The position numbers were made by a program, and so were the translations under genes. Below are positions 44,036 to 52,244 of a stretch of 64,000 bases of DNA, piece by piece. The DNA is from Paenibacillus sp. SY21-1. GTDB lineage: Bacteria; Bacillota; Bacilli; Paenibacillales; Paenibacillaceae. Each line of letters opens with the position of its first letter. Positions within the stretch are counted from its first letter, which is position 1. The stretch lies in the NCBI RefSeq assembly GCF_005222705.1, contig NZ_STGF01000013.1, forward strand, positions 124,001 to 188,000, given 5' to 3'. A model generated the notes under the pieces. The model saw nothing but the letters and a program-made list of their open reading frames with translations. It was not told the origin of the DNA and did no database searches.

Positions 44036-45524
44036 CCTTATGCTCCGTGTGAGCCGCCTCGCGATATTGCTTAGGCGTCATGCCGACTTGCTTCTTGAAC
44101 GTTTCCGTAAAATGCCTGTACGTGAGATAGCCCACCCGCTCGCTAACGTCTGCGACCAGCAGTCCTTCCCGCAGCAGCAGCTTCGCCTGCTCCATTCGCC
44201 GGTTCGTTAGATGCTTGATGTAGGAAATGCCCATCTCCTCCTTGAACAGCAGGCTGAAATAAGTAGCATTCAGCCCCACCTGGTCCGCTATTTCCTGCAG
44301 TGAAATATCCTGTCCGAAATGATGCTCCATATAGGCGAGCGCCTGCTCCACTGCCGCATGCTTGGTCGAGCGTCGCGCCTCGCTTAGTCTGGGAAGCATG
44401 GCAGCCAGCTTGCTGCCCAGCCATCCGAACATTTCCTCGCGCGTATGCATCCCGCCAAGCTCCTGATGAGCGATGGGAGCAAGCTCTCCCGGAATGCCTC
44501 CCGCCTCCTTGAGCACCTCCACGCTAAGATAGAGGAGGCGAACCAGCTTTTGCTCCGCTTTGTCGGGGGCCAGCTTCTGCTCCTCCATCCACAGCTTCAG
44601 CTCCCCGAGCAGCCGGTCAAGCTCGCTTCTATTACCTGTCCGCAGCGCAAACACAACCGCTTCCTCATGTCCCGTCAAATTATCCTGCAGCCGGTCGTCG
44701 CCGCCAATGTCCGCGCTTCTCACCCAGCCGCTCTCCTCCAGAAATCTGCCGTACCGCAGAGCGCGCTGCGCTTCCTTGCAGCTTCTCGGCGCCTCCTCCG
44801 GCAGAGCGCAGGTGCCGCCTGACGCAATGACGCCTCCATGGGTTTCAGCCGCGGCCAGCACACCCCATAGCTCGTCCGAGGGCAGCACGTAATGAAATAC
44901 CGCGGACAAACGTTCCTCTCCGTTGGTCACATTTACGATTCGGAACGCTTCGCTTTCCGGCCAATGCAGCGGCTCCCCCGAACAAGCAAGCACCGTAACG
45001 CCGCATACACGGCTCCATTCGGACCCATAGCAGCGCTTCCACCTCTCCAGCGCCTTATCGCCTGCCAGCAGCAAATCGAGCGTCGCCTTTTCCAGCAGCT
45101 GCTCGCGGCTTGCCTCCAGATCCTGTCTCATCGAGCTGAACGCGCGCTGCTTCATAATGCGCTCCAGCGTCTTGTCCATCGCCTGCTCAATTTTCTGAAT
45201 CGTGATCGGCTTCTCCAAATAATCGACCACGCCAAGGCCGATCGCCCGCCGCACATATTCAAATTCGTTAAAACCGCTTAACACGATAAACATCGTATCC
45301 TTGGCCTCTTCGGCTACCGTCTCTATGAGCTGCAGCCCGTCCATACCCGGCATCCGTATATCCGTCAGCACGATATCGGGCCGTTGCTCGCGGAATAATT
45401 CCAGCGCGGCTAACCCGTCGCCCGCCGTCCCCACCAGCTCTACTCCGTAGCGCCCCCAGTCGATCATTTTGCTCAACCCCTGGCAAACGATATATTCATC
45501 GTCGAATACAACCGCTTTCAGCAT
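44016..45524 (-). CDS. YesN-type AraC-family response regulator
   Basis: 502 residues from ATG 45524, which follows a G-rich site. Receiver domain: VVFDDEYIV, phosphoacceptor Asp in VLTDIRMPGMDG near residue 55, EKPI. A middle region of about 250 residues without a known domain is followed by the C-terminal double AraC HTH (SLQEIADQVGLNATYFSLLFKEEMGISYI; RHFTETFKKQVGMTPKQYR). It is the first gene of the pair, and its stop lies inside the kinase gene. Confidence 0.93.
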   Translation of the reverse strand: MLKAVVFDDEYIVCQGLSKMIDWGRYGVELVGTAGDGLAALELFREQRPDIVLTDIRMPGMDGLQLIETVAEEAKDTMFIVLSGFNEFEYVRRAIGLGVVDYLEKPITIQKIEQAMDKTLERIMKQRAFSSMRQDLEASREQLLEKATLDLLLAGDKALERWKRCYGSEWSRVCGVTVLACSGEPLHWPESEAFRIVNVTNGEERLSAVFHYVLPSDELWGVLAAAETHGGVIASGGTCALPEEAPRSCKEAQRALRYGRFLEESGWVRSADIGGDDRLQDNLTGHEEAVVFALRTGNRSELDRLLGELKLWMEEQKLAPDKAEQKLVRLLYLSVEVLKEAGGIPGELAPIAHQELGGMHTREEMFGWLGSKLAAMLPRLSEARRSTKHAAVEQALAYMEHHFGQDISLQEIADQVGLNATYFSLLFKEEMGISYIKHLTNRRMEQAKLLLREGLLVADVSERVGYLTYRHFTETFKKQVGMTPKQYREAAHTEHKDEADEQ

Positions 45525-45639
45525 GACCCTGCCCCCATTCAACTAATGCTGTTGCTGGTTTTCCGCGCCCCGCTCGCACAGCCCCTCCCAAACGTGCAAT
45601 CGCGTTGCCGCTGCGTATAGCTAGTAAATTTGCGTTCAT

Positions 45640-45667
45640 TTTATACTAACCGTGCTTGGGAAGTAAA
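45640..45667 (-). promoter_or_regulatory. Promoter candidate for the YesN/YesM pair
   Basis: On the minus strand TTTACT (45662-45667), 16-base spacer, TATAAA (45640-45645), 116 bases before the response-regulator start. The rest of the gap 45525-45861 shows no other gene or strong structure. Confidence 0.45.
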
Positions 45668-45861
45668 GGAGAGAAAAAAGGCTCAACCTGGAAATGGTGA
45701 TTGACAGAAAACAAAGCTTAAAGACCGATTCCTGGCATAACCCTACTAAATTCAAGGGAATCGGACTGTAACAGCGATCGGAAGAACCCTTTGCCCCGCA
45801 GCACTTCCACTCCGTTGAAGGCAAGCGCTGATTTCTGTTTTGAGCCGAAAAAAATAAAAGA

Positions 45862-45900
45862 AGCAGCCAACGGCTCCTGCAATAGGCTCCGATAGCTGCT
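45862..45900 (-). terminator. Terminator of the GHL10 hydrolase gene
   Basis: AGCAGCCAACGG/CCGATAGCTGCT stem with one mismatch, then TCTTTTATTTTTTT on the minus strand, 19 bases past the stop codon. Confidence 0.88.
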
Positions 45901-45918
45901 CCTTCCTCCTTGGCCGAT

Positions 45919-47559
45919 CTATAGTCCGTAGTACCGCTGCAACGCCTGAATAATGCCAAGCGGATTTCTTCGCAAATCCTTGGCGCTAAAAAAGATATCG
46001 CCCTGCACTTCAGGATGGCCGGCATTATATTTTAACTGATTAATGATTTCCTCGGACGTATGCCAGCCCTTCTCCTGCGTTCCCAGCTTGTAGACTGAAT
46101 GGCCGATATACAGGTCGACTCCCGTGCCCGCAACCTCTGCCGACCACCAATCTACTACTTTATCGTAACGCGCCGCGTCTAGCGAGAAGCTCCAATAGAC
46201 TTGCGGAGCCACATAATCCAGCCAGCCCTGCTTGACCCATTTGCGAACATCCGCGGACATGCTGTCGTATGCGGTAACGCCGGCCCTCGTATCGGAGCCG
46301 CTTGAATCCTGCGACTTGTTGCGCCAAACGCCAAACGGGCTGATGCCAAATGAAACGTCGGGCTTCACGGCATGCACCGCTTGATCAAGCTGCTGCACAA
46401 ACGTATCGATATTGCTCCGTCTCCATTCCGCTTTGGTCGCAAGCTTCATGCCGTTAAACGCCTTAAACGTCGCATCATCCTGCAGCACCGCATTGGACGG
46501 GTAGAAATAATCGTCGAGATGCACGCCGTCTACGGCATAATTGCGCACAACCTCCATAATCGCATCGATAACATGCTGGCGCGCTTCGGGAATGCCCGGA
46601 TTAATGATCAGCTGAGAGCCCGAGCTCAGCATCCATTCCGGATGCGCAACTGCTACATGATTAGCCGCAAGCTGGCTGGTATTGCTGTCCGTATTCGCCC
46701 GAAACGGATTAAACCAGGCATGGAACGTCATGCCGCGGCGATGCGTTTCCTCGATCATAAACTGCAACGGGTCGTAGGCCGGGTCCTTCCCTTGCTTGCC
46801 CGTCAACACTTTGGACCAAGGAACGAGCTGTGAAGGGTACAAGGCGTCGGCGGAAGGACGCACCTGGACGAACACCGCGTTCATCCCCATTGCCTGCACC
46901 TCGTCAAGCAGCGTGATATACTCCTGCTCCTGTACGCTTTGCTTCCCGTAAGACGAGACCGATGGATAATCGAGATTGTAAATCGTCGAGATCCACACTC
47001 CGCGCAGCTCGGTTTCCGCGGCGGGAGGTGTCGGCTGCGCCGGGATAGTCGAAGGAACAGGCGTCGGAGTCGCAACCGGCGTTGCGGTTGCTGACGGAGC
47101 CGGCGTCGGGGAGGGCGCTTTCCTGCTCAGTCTAACGATTTTATTCTTATTGTCCCATTCCACTCCAACGCCCAGATGACTGCTTACGAAACGAAGAGGC
47201 ACCATCATCCGGCCCGCCGCCACCTCTGCATTGGCCTCCAGCGTAATTATCGTACCGTTAATCTCCGCCTGCTTTTGTCCGGCAAGCATGCGAATCGCGG
47301 TATTGCCTTGGCTAATGGTCACTTGCTTGATTGATGGAACCCAGTCGACCTGCGCCCCCAGCCCTTCGCCTATGACTCTCAGGGGCACCATTGTCACATT
47401 CAAATCCTGCCGCACGTACGGCGCGACATCGCTGCTCAGCACGCTGCCATCGAGCGTGATCTGTACTTGTGAAGCAGCCTCCGTCCGATCAGGCGCGAAC
47501 TCCCACGATAAAATCAGCGTTGCCGTCAGCAAGAGCAGCAGCGCTCTTCTCCATCTCAT
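45919..47559 (-). CDS. Secreted GHL10-type (YngK-like) glycoside hydrolase with copper amine oxidase N-domain
   Basis: 546 residues: signal peptide ending near residue 29 (RTEA), one PF07833-like domain with two half repeats (NVTMVPLRVIGEGLGAQVDW; GRMMVPLRFVSSHLGVGVEW) to about residue 150, a Pro/Thr/Ala linker to 185, then a DUF187/GHL10 barrel (ELRGVWISTIYNLDYPS; MNAVFVQVRPSADALYPS; FHAWFNPFRA; DGVHLDDYFYP). The Asp pair in HLDDYF and the Glu-rich strands are the likely catalytic region. The domain is known from enzymes acting on peptidoglycan or wall glycan; the substrate here is not known. It is monocistronic. Confidence 0.9.
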   Translation of the reverse strand: MRWRRALLLLLTATLILSWEFAPDRTEAASQVQITLDGSVLSSDVAPYVRQDLNVTMVPLRVIGEGLGAQVDWVPSIKQVTISQGNTAIRMLAGQKQAEINGTIITLEANAEVAAGRMMVPLRFVSSHLGVGVEWDNKNKIVRLSRKAPSPTPAPSATATPVATPTPVPSTIPAQPTPPAAETELRGVWISTIYNLDYPSVSSYGKQSVQEQEYITLLDEVQAMGMNAVFVQVRPSADALYPSQLVPWSKVLTGKQGKDPAYDPLQFMIEETHRRGMTFHAWFNPFRANTDSNTSQLAANHVAVAHPEWMLSSGSQLIINPGIPEARQHVIDAIMEVVRNYAVDGVHLDDYFYPSNAVLQDDATFKAFNGMKLATKAEWRRSNIDTFVQQLDQAVHAVKPDVSFGISPFGVWRNKSQDSSGSDTRAGVTAYDSMSADVRKWVKQGWLDYVAPQVYWSFSLDAARYDKVVDWWSAEVAGTGVDLYIGHSVYKLGTQEKGWHTSEEIINQLKYNAGHPEVQGDIFFSAKDLRRNPLGIIQALQRYYGL

Positions 47560-47705
47560 TGCCCGTACCCTCCAGTTTCATATTGGCTTGTCTTCCGTGC
47601 CGCTGACTTTTCTCCGATGAACACACATAGAGAATAGACGCGATGAGGCTACAAAAAGTTTCCATACGGGCGCAAAAGCCCTATCTCCGTTAGCTGGCGG
47701 CAGAG

Positions 47706-48443
47706 CTAGCGCTTGGCGTGGTCAATAAGTCCGTATTTCTTTTTGATCCGATCCAGCTTCTCCAGCATCGGCCTTGAAAGAACATAAAGGAACAGCACAG
47801 TCGCCGAGGCATGCACAAGGTCGAACCAGAAGCCGGAAGCATAAGCGGCGAGCAGCGCCTCCCAGGAGAATGCGGACGTAAACAGGGCAACCGTGCTCAC
47901 ATTCATAATGCCGCCGTAGATCAGCAGAGTGGACAGTCCGCCGAAAACGCATAGAGAGAACTTGGTGCGTTTAAGCAGCCCCTTCTGAAACAGAATGCCG
48001 GCCATAAAACCAATGATGCCAAAACAGAACATTTGCCACGGCGTCCACGGCCCTTGGCCGAAAAAGAAGTTGGAGACGAAGCCTGCCACCGCGCCAACCA
48101 GAAAACCCGCTTCCGCGCCAAAGCCGACTCCGGCGATAATGACGATCGCCACGACCGGCTTGAATTGGGGCAGCATAAAAAAAGCGGAGCGCCCCGCCAC
48201 CGCAATCGCCGCCAGCACAGCTATGACGATCAATTCGCGCGCCTGCGGCTTTCGCCGCTCGAACACGAGCGCAAACGGAATCATCGTATACAAAATAATA
48301 AGCAGACTGATGAAATAATATTTGCGGTCTTCCAGCACAAGCATGCCGAGCAGAATAGTAGCCGGAATCGCCACAAGTATGATCGCTGCCGAAAGCCAGG
48401 TGCGGCGGCTTAGCCGAGTGTCGGCGCGCTGTTGCTCTTGCAT
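47706..48443 (-). CDS. ECF transporter substrate-binding S component, probably for cobalamin
   Basis: 245 residues with six or seven hydrophobic segments and ECF S-component features: a short Ala/Gly-rich first core helix (AVLAAIAVAGRSAFFMLPQFKPVVAIVIIAG) and the loop FFFGQGPWTPWQMFCFG. The layout resembles CbrT-type vitamin B12 S components. It is the last gene of the riboswitch operon and overlaps the ATPase gene by 34 bases; GAGGGGGT lies nine bases upstream of the ATG. Cobalamin specificity is inferred from the riboswitch and the transcobalamin-like partners, not from residues. Confidence 0.85.
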   Translation of the reverse strand: MQEQQRADTRLSRRTWLSAAIILVAIPATILLGMLVLEDRKYYFISLLIILYTMIPFALVFERRKPQARELIVIAVLAAIAVAGRSAFFMLPQFKPVVAIVIIAGVGFGAEAGFLVGAVAGFVSNFFFGQGPWTPWQMFCFGIIGFMAGILFQKGLLKRTKFSLCVFGGLSTLLIYGGIMNVSTVALFTSAFSWEALLAAYASGFWFDLVHASATVLFLYVLSRPMLEKLDRIKKKYGLIDHAKR

Positions 48444-50236
48444 CTCGCGATTACCCCCTCAACGGTTACGCCATCGCTCCACACATGCCGCGCCATCCGG
48501 TTCGCTGCCGTCGTGTAGAAGCTGTTGCCCGCAAAAAAACGGCTTGCGGTATTGGTCGTTATAATGCTCCCGTCAAAAAACATCGAGCATACCTCGCCGT
48601 ACTTGGCGCAAAATTCCACATCGTGCGATACCATCACAATTGTCGTGCCTTCGGCGTTCAGCTTCTGAAGAAAAGCCGCCAGCTTTTCTTTAAAAAAGCC
48701 GTCAAGCCCCTTCGTCGGCTCGTCGAGCAGCAATATTCGCGGCTCAAGCAGCAGCACCTTCGCCAGCGCCGCCCTCTGCTGCTCGCCGCCGCTCAGGTCA
48801 TACGGATGCATGCCCAGCAAATTTTCAAGCTCGGCAAAGGCGACGACCTCCGCCACCTTTTCCGATTTCTCGGCCTTTGTCAGCGAGGCTTGCTCAAGCA
48901 TCTCGAACAGATCAAGCTCAACCGTTTTTTTGACGAAAAGCGTTTGCGGGTTTTGCGGCAACATGCCCAGATTGCGGGTGAATAGCTCTTTCGCGCCAAG
49001 CTTGGCCGGATTCCGGCCGCCGACCTGCACCTTGCCCCGGTAAGGCTGAAGAAGTCCGCCAATCAACGACAGCGTCGTCGTTTTGCCCGTGCCATTGCCG
49101 CCGACTATGCAGTAGAATTGTCCCTCGCGAACAGTGAGCGACAAATCCTTGATGACATCCTCCCCGTGCTTCTCGCGCTTGAACCAGACCTCCTTGAGCT
49201 GAATCGCTATCGGAGCCTCGGCTGCATTGGCCGGCGTGCCGCCAAACGCAGCGTCGCTCCGCTTCTTGTCTGCGCTTGCCGCTGTGCCGGACGGGAAGAC
49301 CTCCAATCGCTTCGCCGCGCTTGCACCCGCATGCAGCGTGCCAACCGCTTTCGGCTCGTCCGAAGCCGCTGCTGCATCTGCACGAGGCAGCCCGCCAAGC
49401 CTGTACCCGTCCAGCCACTGACGCCCCTCCTTTACAGTAAGGGGCGGCTGCCCGTCCACGGCCGCCAAGCCCGTTACTCCGGCATAAATCTGCAGGGGCG
49501 CGGGCATCGCCAGAAACATCGGATGCCCCATGCGCCCCAAATCCGCGCCAACCTGATGCGGCGGGCCGTCGGCAATAATGGAGCCCCCCTCCATGACGAT
49601 CAGCCGGTCGGTCGCCGGGATAATTTCCTCCAGGCGATGCTCGGTCATAATGATGGTGGTTCCCAGCTCCAGATTGATTTTTCGCACGGTGGCCAAAAAA
49701 TCGGATGCCGCAATCGGGTCCAGCTGGGAGGTTGGTTCGTCCAATATAAGCACGGACGGATGCATCGCCATGATGGACGCCAGATTCAACAGCTGCTTCT
49801 GCCCGCCGGACAGCTCCGTAACCGATTTGCGGAACCAGGTCTGAATACCGAAGAAGCTGGCCATCTCCGCTACGCGAAGCCGAATAACGGCCGTATCGCA
49901 GCCAAGGCTTTCGAGTCCGAACGCCAGCTCATGCCACACCTTGTCCGTCACGATCTGGTTGTCCGGCTGCTGAAGCACAAAGCCGATCTCCGCCGCCTGC
50001 GTGCGCTGATCCGCCTCGCCGAGCGGCCTGCCGTTGAACAGAATCTGCCCGCTCCGCTCTCCGTGCGGCGTCAGCACCGATTTAAGCTGCCTGAGCAGCG
50101 TGCTTTTGCCGCAGCCCGACTTTCCGCAAATCGTAACAAACTCGCCGCTGGCCACCGTCATATTGATTGCGGTAAGCGCCGCCTTCTCCCTTTCGGGAAA
50201 ATTGAACGTCAGGTTCTCGATGCGATACGTTTCCAT
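48410..50236 (-). CDS. ecfA: ECF transporter ATPase, EcfA1-EcfA2 fusion
   Basis: 608 residues from ATG 50236, chosen over ATG 50242 because GGAGG (50244-50248) is then seven bases away. Two complete ABC domains: Walker A GKSGCGKST near 38, signature LSGGQKQ and Walker B VLILDEP in the first; GGNGTGKTT, LSGGEQQ and ILLLDEP in the second. A low-complexity Ala-rich linker of about 90 residues (about 235-330) joins them. It powers the transporter with EcfT. It overlaps ecfT by 28 bases and the S gene by 34. A dedicated fused ATPase fits a group I-like, substrate-specific module. Confidence 0.93.
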   Translation of the reverse strand: METYRIENLTFNFPEREKAALTAINMTVASGEFVTICGKSGCGKSTLLRQLKSVLTPHGERSGQILFNGRPLGEADQRTQAAEIGFVLQQPDNQIVTDKVWHELAFGLESLGCDTAVIRLRVAEMASFFGIQTWFRKSVTELSGGQKQLLNLASIMAMHPSVLILDEPTSQLDPIAASDFLATVRKINLELGTTIIMTEHRLEEIIPATDRLIVMEGGSIIADGPPHQVGADLGRMGHPMFLAMPAPLQIYAGVTGLAAVDGQPPLTVKEGRQWLDGYRLGGLPRADAAAASDEPKAVGTLHAGASAAKRLEVFPSGTAASADKKRSDAAFGGTPANAAEAPIAIQLKEVWFKREKHGEDVIKDLSLTVREGQFYCIVGGNGTGKTTTLSLIGGLLQPYRGKVQVGGRNPAKLGAKELFTRNLGMLPQNPQTLFVKKTVELDLFEMLEQASLTKAEKSEKVAEVVAFAELENLLGMHPYDLSGGEQQRAALAKVLLLEPRILLLDEPTKGLDGFFKEKLAAFLQKLNAEGTTIVMVSHDVEFCAKYGEVCSMFFDGSIITTNTASRFFAGNSFYTTAANRMARHVWSDGVTVEGVIARCKSNSAPTLG

Positions 50237-51099
50237 TTCCATTCCTCCACAGCTTGTATAATGACCGGCACCAGGCTGAACCCGCCAAACGCAACGTAGA
50301 CGACCAGGCCGAGCCACGAGCGTTCCGGCAGCTTGAGCGAAGGGAAAAACCGCATCGTATTTTCTCCCATGAAGGCGCCGACGACAATCATCGCAATCAG
50401 GCCGAGCATAATGCCCAGCACAAGCTTGTCGCGGCCGTCAAAGCGGTACATGGAGAAGCTTGTGCGGCCCGGCAAGCCGTAGCCGCGCGATTTCATGGAA
50501 TCCGCCGTTTCGATTGCATTTTCCAGCGCCCATGTCGTCATGATGGATAGAATCGTCATTCCGTTGCGCGCCTTGACGAGCAGGCTCCCTTGCGTCACAT
50601 CCCTGCCGATGCTTTTCTGCCCATTCGAGATCACTTTGAGCTGCGCCTTGTAGCGCGGCACGAACCTCAGCACCATCGAGAGGATGAGCGAGAGCGCAGG
50701 CATGATTTTGCCGAACAAATAGATGAATTTATCCGAGGTCATGACCGCGTTGTAGCATGAAAACCAGATGATGACCGTAATGAACATACAGGCCGCCGAC
50801 ACGCCGTACAGAATCGATTCCAGCGTAATCGGATTGCCGTTAGACAAATAAAACAAAAGGGTTACGCCCGCATGGTTGAACAACGGATTGAGCACCGCCG
50901 TTACGATAAGCAGGGGCAGCATGTAGGCAAGGTTGAATACCACGGCCCGCCTCCCGCTGAGCATAAACGAATAGACGAGCGCGCAGACAAGCGATATCGC
51001 TTGCAGCACGGGATGCATGAACAGCATGCTGAACAGCAGCACGGAGACAAAATAAACGATATTCACAATCGGATGCAGGCCAGAGAATGCGTCCCTCAT
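50209..51099 (-). CDS. ecfT: ECF transporter T component
   Basis: 296 residues from ATG 51099, which shares one base with the previous stop (TAATG). Five to six membrane helices, and a long cytoplasmic segment with the coupling motif TADSMKSRGYGLPGR near residue 210 that contacts the ATPases. It bridges the S component and the double ATPase. Confidence 0.92.
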   Translation of the reverse strand: MRDAFSGLHPIVNIVYFVSVLLFSMLFMHPVLQAISLVCALVYSFMLSGRRAVVFNLAYMLPLLIVTAVLNPLFNHAGVTLLFYLSNGNPITLESILYGVSAACMFITVIIWFSCYNAVMTSDKFIYLFGKIMPALSLILSMVLRFVPRYKAQLKVISNGQKSIGRDVTQGSLLVKARNGMTILSIMTTWALENAIETADSMKSRGYGLPGRTSFSMYRFDGRDKLVLGIMLGLIAMIVVGAFMGENTMRFFPSLKLPERSWLGLVVYVAFGGFSLVPVIIQAVEEWKWKRIASRT

Positions 51100-52163
51100 T
51101 ACGGCTTCTTCCCTGCAGCCGAATTGTCTCCGCCCACATCCCGGCCAAGATCGCAGGTATACACCCATTCAATGACATCGCCGTCCTGAAGCAAATAACG
51201 GCTGCTGCCGTAATTCGGGAACCAGCTGTTCACCTTGTACATCCAGCCGCTCAGCTCGCCGCAATCAAATTCATAGATGTTGTTGATGCCTTCAATATAG
51301 TTGCTGTTGTATACCGGCGTCATTTCAAATTCCATATGAATTTTGGCCTTTTTCATCTCGCGCAGCAGCACGTCGAACACCGATTCCCCTTCATAAAAGG
51401 TAACCTCGCGCGCCTTGAAAATAATGCCGTCCTTCGGCAAAACCTCCAGCTTATCCTCATCGAACATGTCCAGATGGTTTAAAATGGTAGCCGCGCTTAC
51501 GGACAGCGTCGCTGTCAGCGCCTGTTTCTTGTCTACCTCGGTGTCCTGCCATTCCACCGGCTCCGGCTTGCCCTCCGGAACAGGCTCCGTCAAATAGTTG
51601 TCCGTCGGTTTATTCGGCGCTGCCGACGCCTTCGGAGCGTTCGTCTTGACCGGCGTCTTGGTCGCCTCTGCCCCCGGCTTGCCGCTTGCCGCAGGAGTAG
51701 GCTCCGGTTTGCCGCCACCGGACTGCTCGGGCTTGGCTGTCGCAGGCTCGCTTGCGTCAGGCGCTGCCGATCCCGCGGCCTGCTCATTGCCGTCAGAGCC
51801 AGACTCCGCTGCAGAAGAGCCGCTCCCCCCTTCGGCGCTGTCTGCAGGGTTTGGCGTTCCGCTTTCCTTAGCGCATGCGTCTGTATCTGCCTGCCGCTCG
51901 GCCGCGTCGGCGCATGCATCGGCGCTCTCCGTCCCTAAAGCTTCGTTCCCGCTCTGTCCGGGGTCCGGGGCTGCGCCTTCGACAGCCGCCTCTTCTCCAG
52001 GCGCGCCTGCCTCGGATAACCCTCCATCGGAGCCGCCTGCCTCCTGATTCCATACGGCGCTCTGCCGCTCCGCATCCGGCTTAGGATAATTCCCGCCCCA
52101 GAAAAAGGCAACGGCAAGCACGGCAATGACGGCAAGCGCCGCCAGCCACTTGTTCTTGTTCAC
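51099..52163 (-). CDS. Membrane-anchored DUF4430 (transcobalamin beta-domain-like) protein
   Basis: 354 residues from GTG 52163, set by AGGAGG seven bases upstream. A short cytoplasmic start and an uncleaved-looking hydrophobic helix (WLAALAVIAVLAVAFFWGG, 5-23) are followed by a long Ala/Pro/Gly/Glu linker to about 195, long enough to cross the wall. The C-terminal domain (about 205-345) carries the DUF4430 pattern: EGESVFDVLLREMKKAKI, YIEGINNIYEFDCGELSGWMYKVN, and DGDVIEWVYTCDLG. This domain is the C-terminal half of animal intrinsic factor and transcobalamin. It is preceded by the SLH/barrel gene and followed at once by ecfT. Predicted to hold one face of cobalamin outside the membrane. Confidence 0.88.
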   Translation of the reverse strand: MNKNKWLAALAVIAVLAVAFFWGGNYPKPDAERQSAVWNQEAGGSDGGLSEAGAPGEEAAVEGAAPDPGQSGNEALGTESADACADAAERQADTDACAKESGTPNPADSAEGGSGSSAAESGSDGNEQAAGSAAPDASEPATAKPEQSGGGKPEPTPAASGKPGAEATKTPVKTNAPKASAAPNKPTDNYLTEPVPEGKPEPVEWQDTEVDKKQALTATLSVSAATILNHLDMFDEDKLEVLPKDGIIFKAREVTFYEGESVFDVLLREMKKAKIHMEFEMTPVYNSNYIEGINNIYEFDCGELSGWMYKVNSWFPNYGSSRYLLQDGDVIEWVYTCDLGRDVGGDNSAAGKKP

Positions 52164-52244
52164 TTCCGGTTCCCTCCTCTAAACAACAGCGGAGCAAGGG
52201 TTATTCGCCGCCCTTGCCCCGTTTGCCATGCTGCCATTATGCTG

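Noticed and set aside
45636..46025. Minus-strand reading frame of 129 codons overlapping the end of the GHL10 gene.
   Set aside because: It is out of frame with the real gene, spans that gene's terminator and shows no protein-like pattern.
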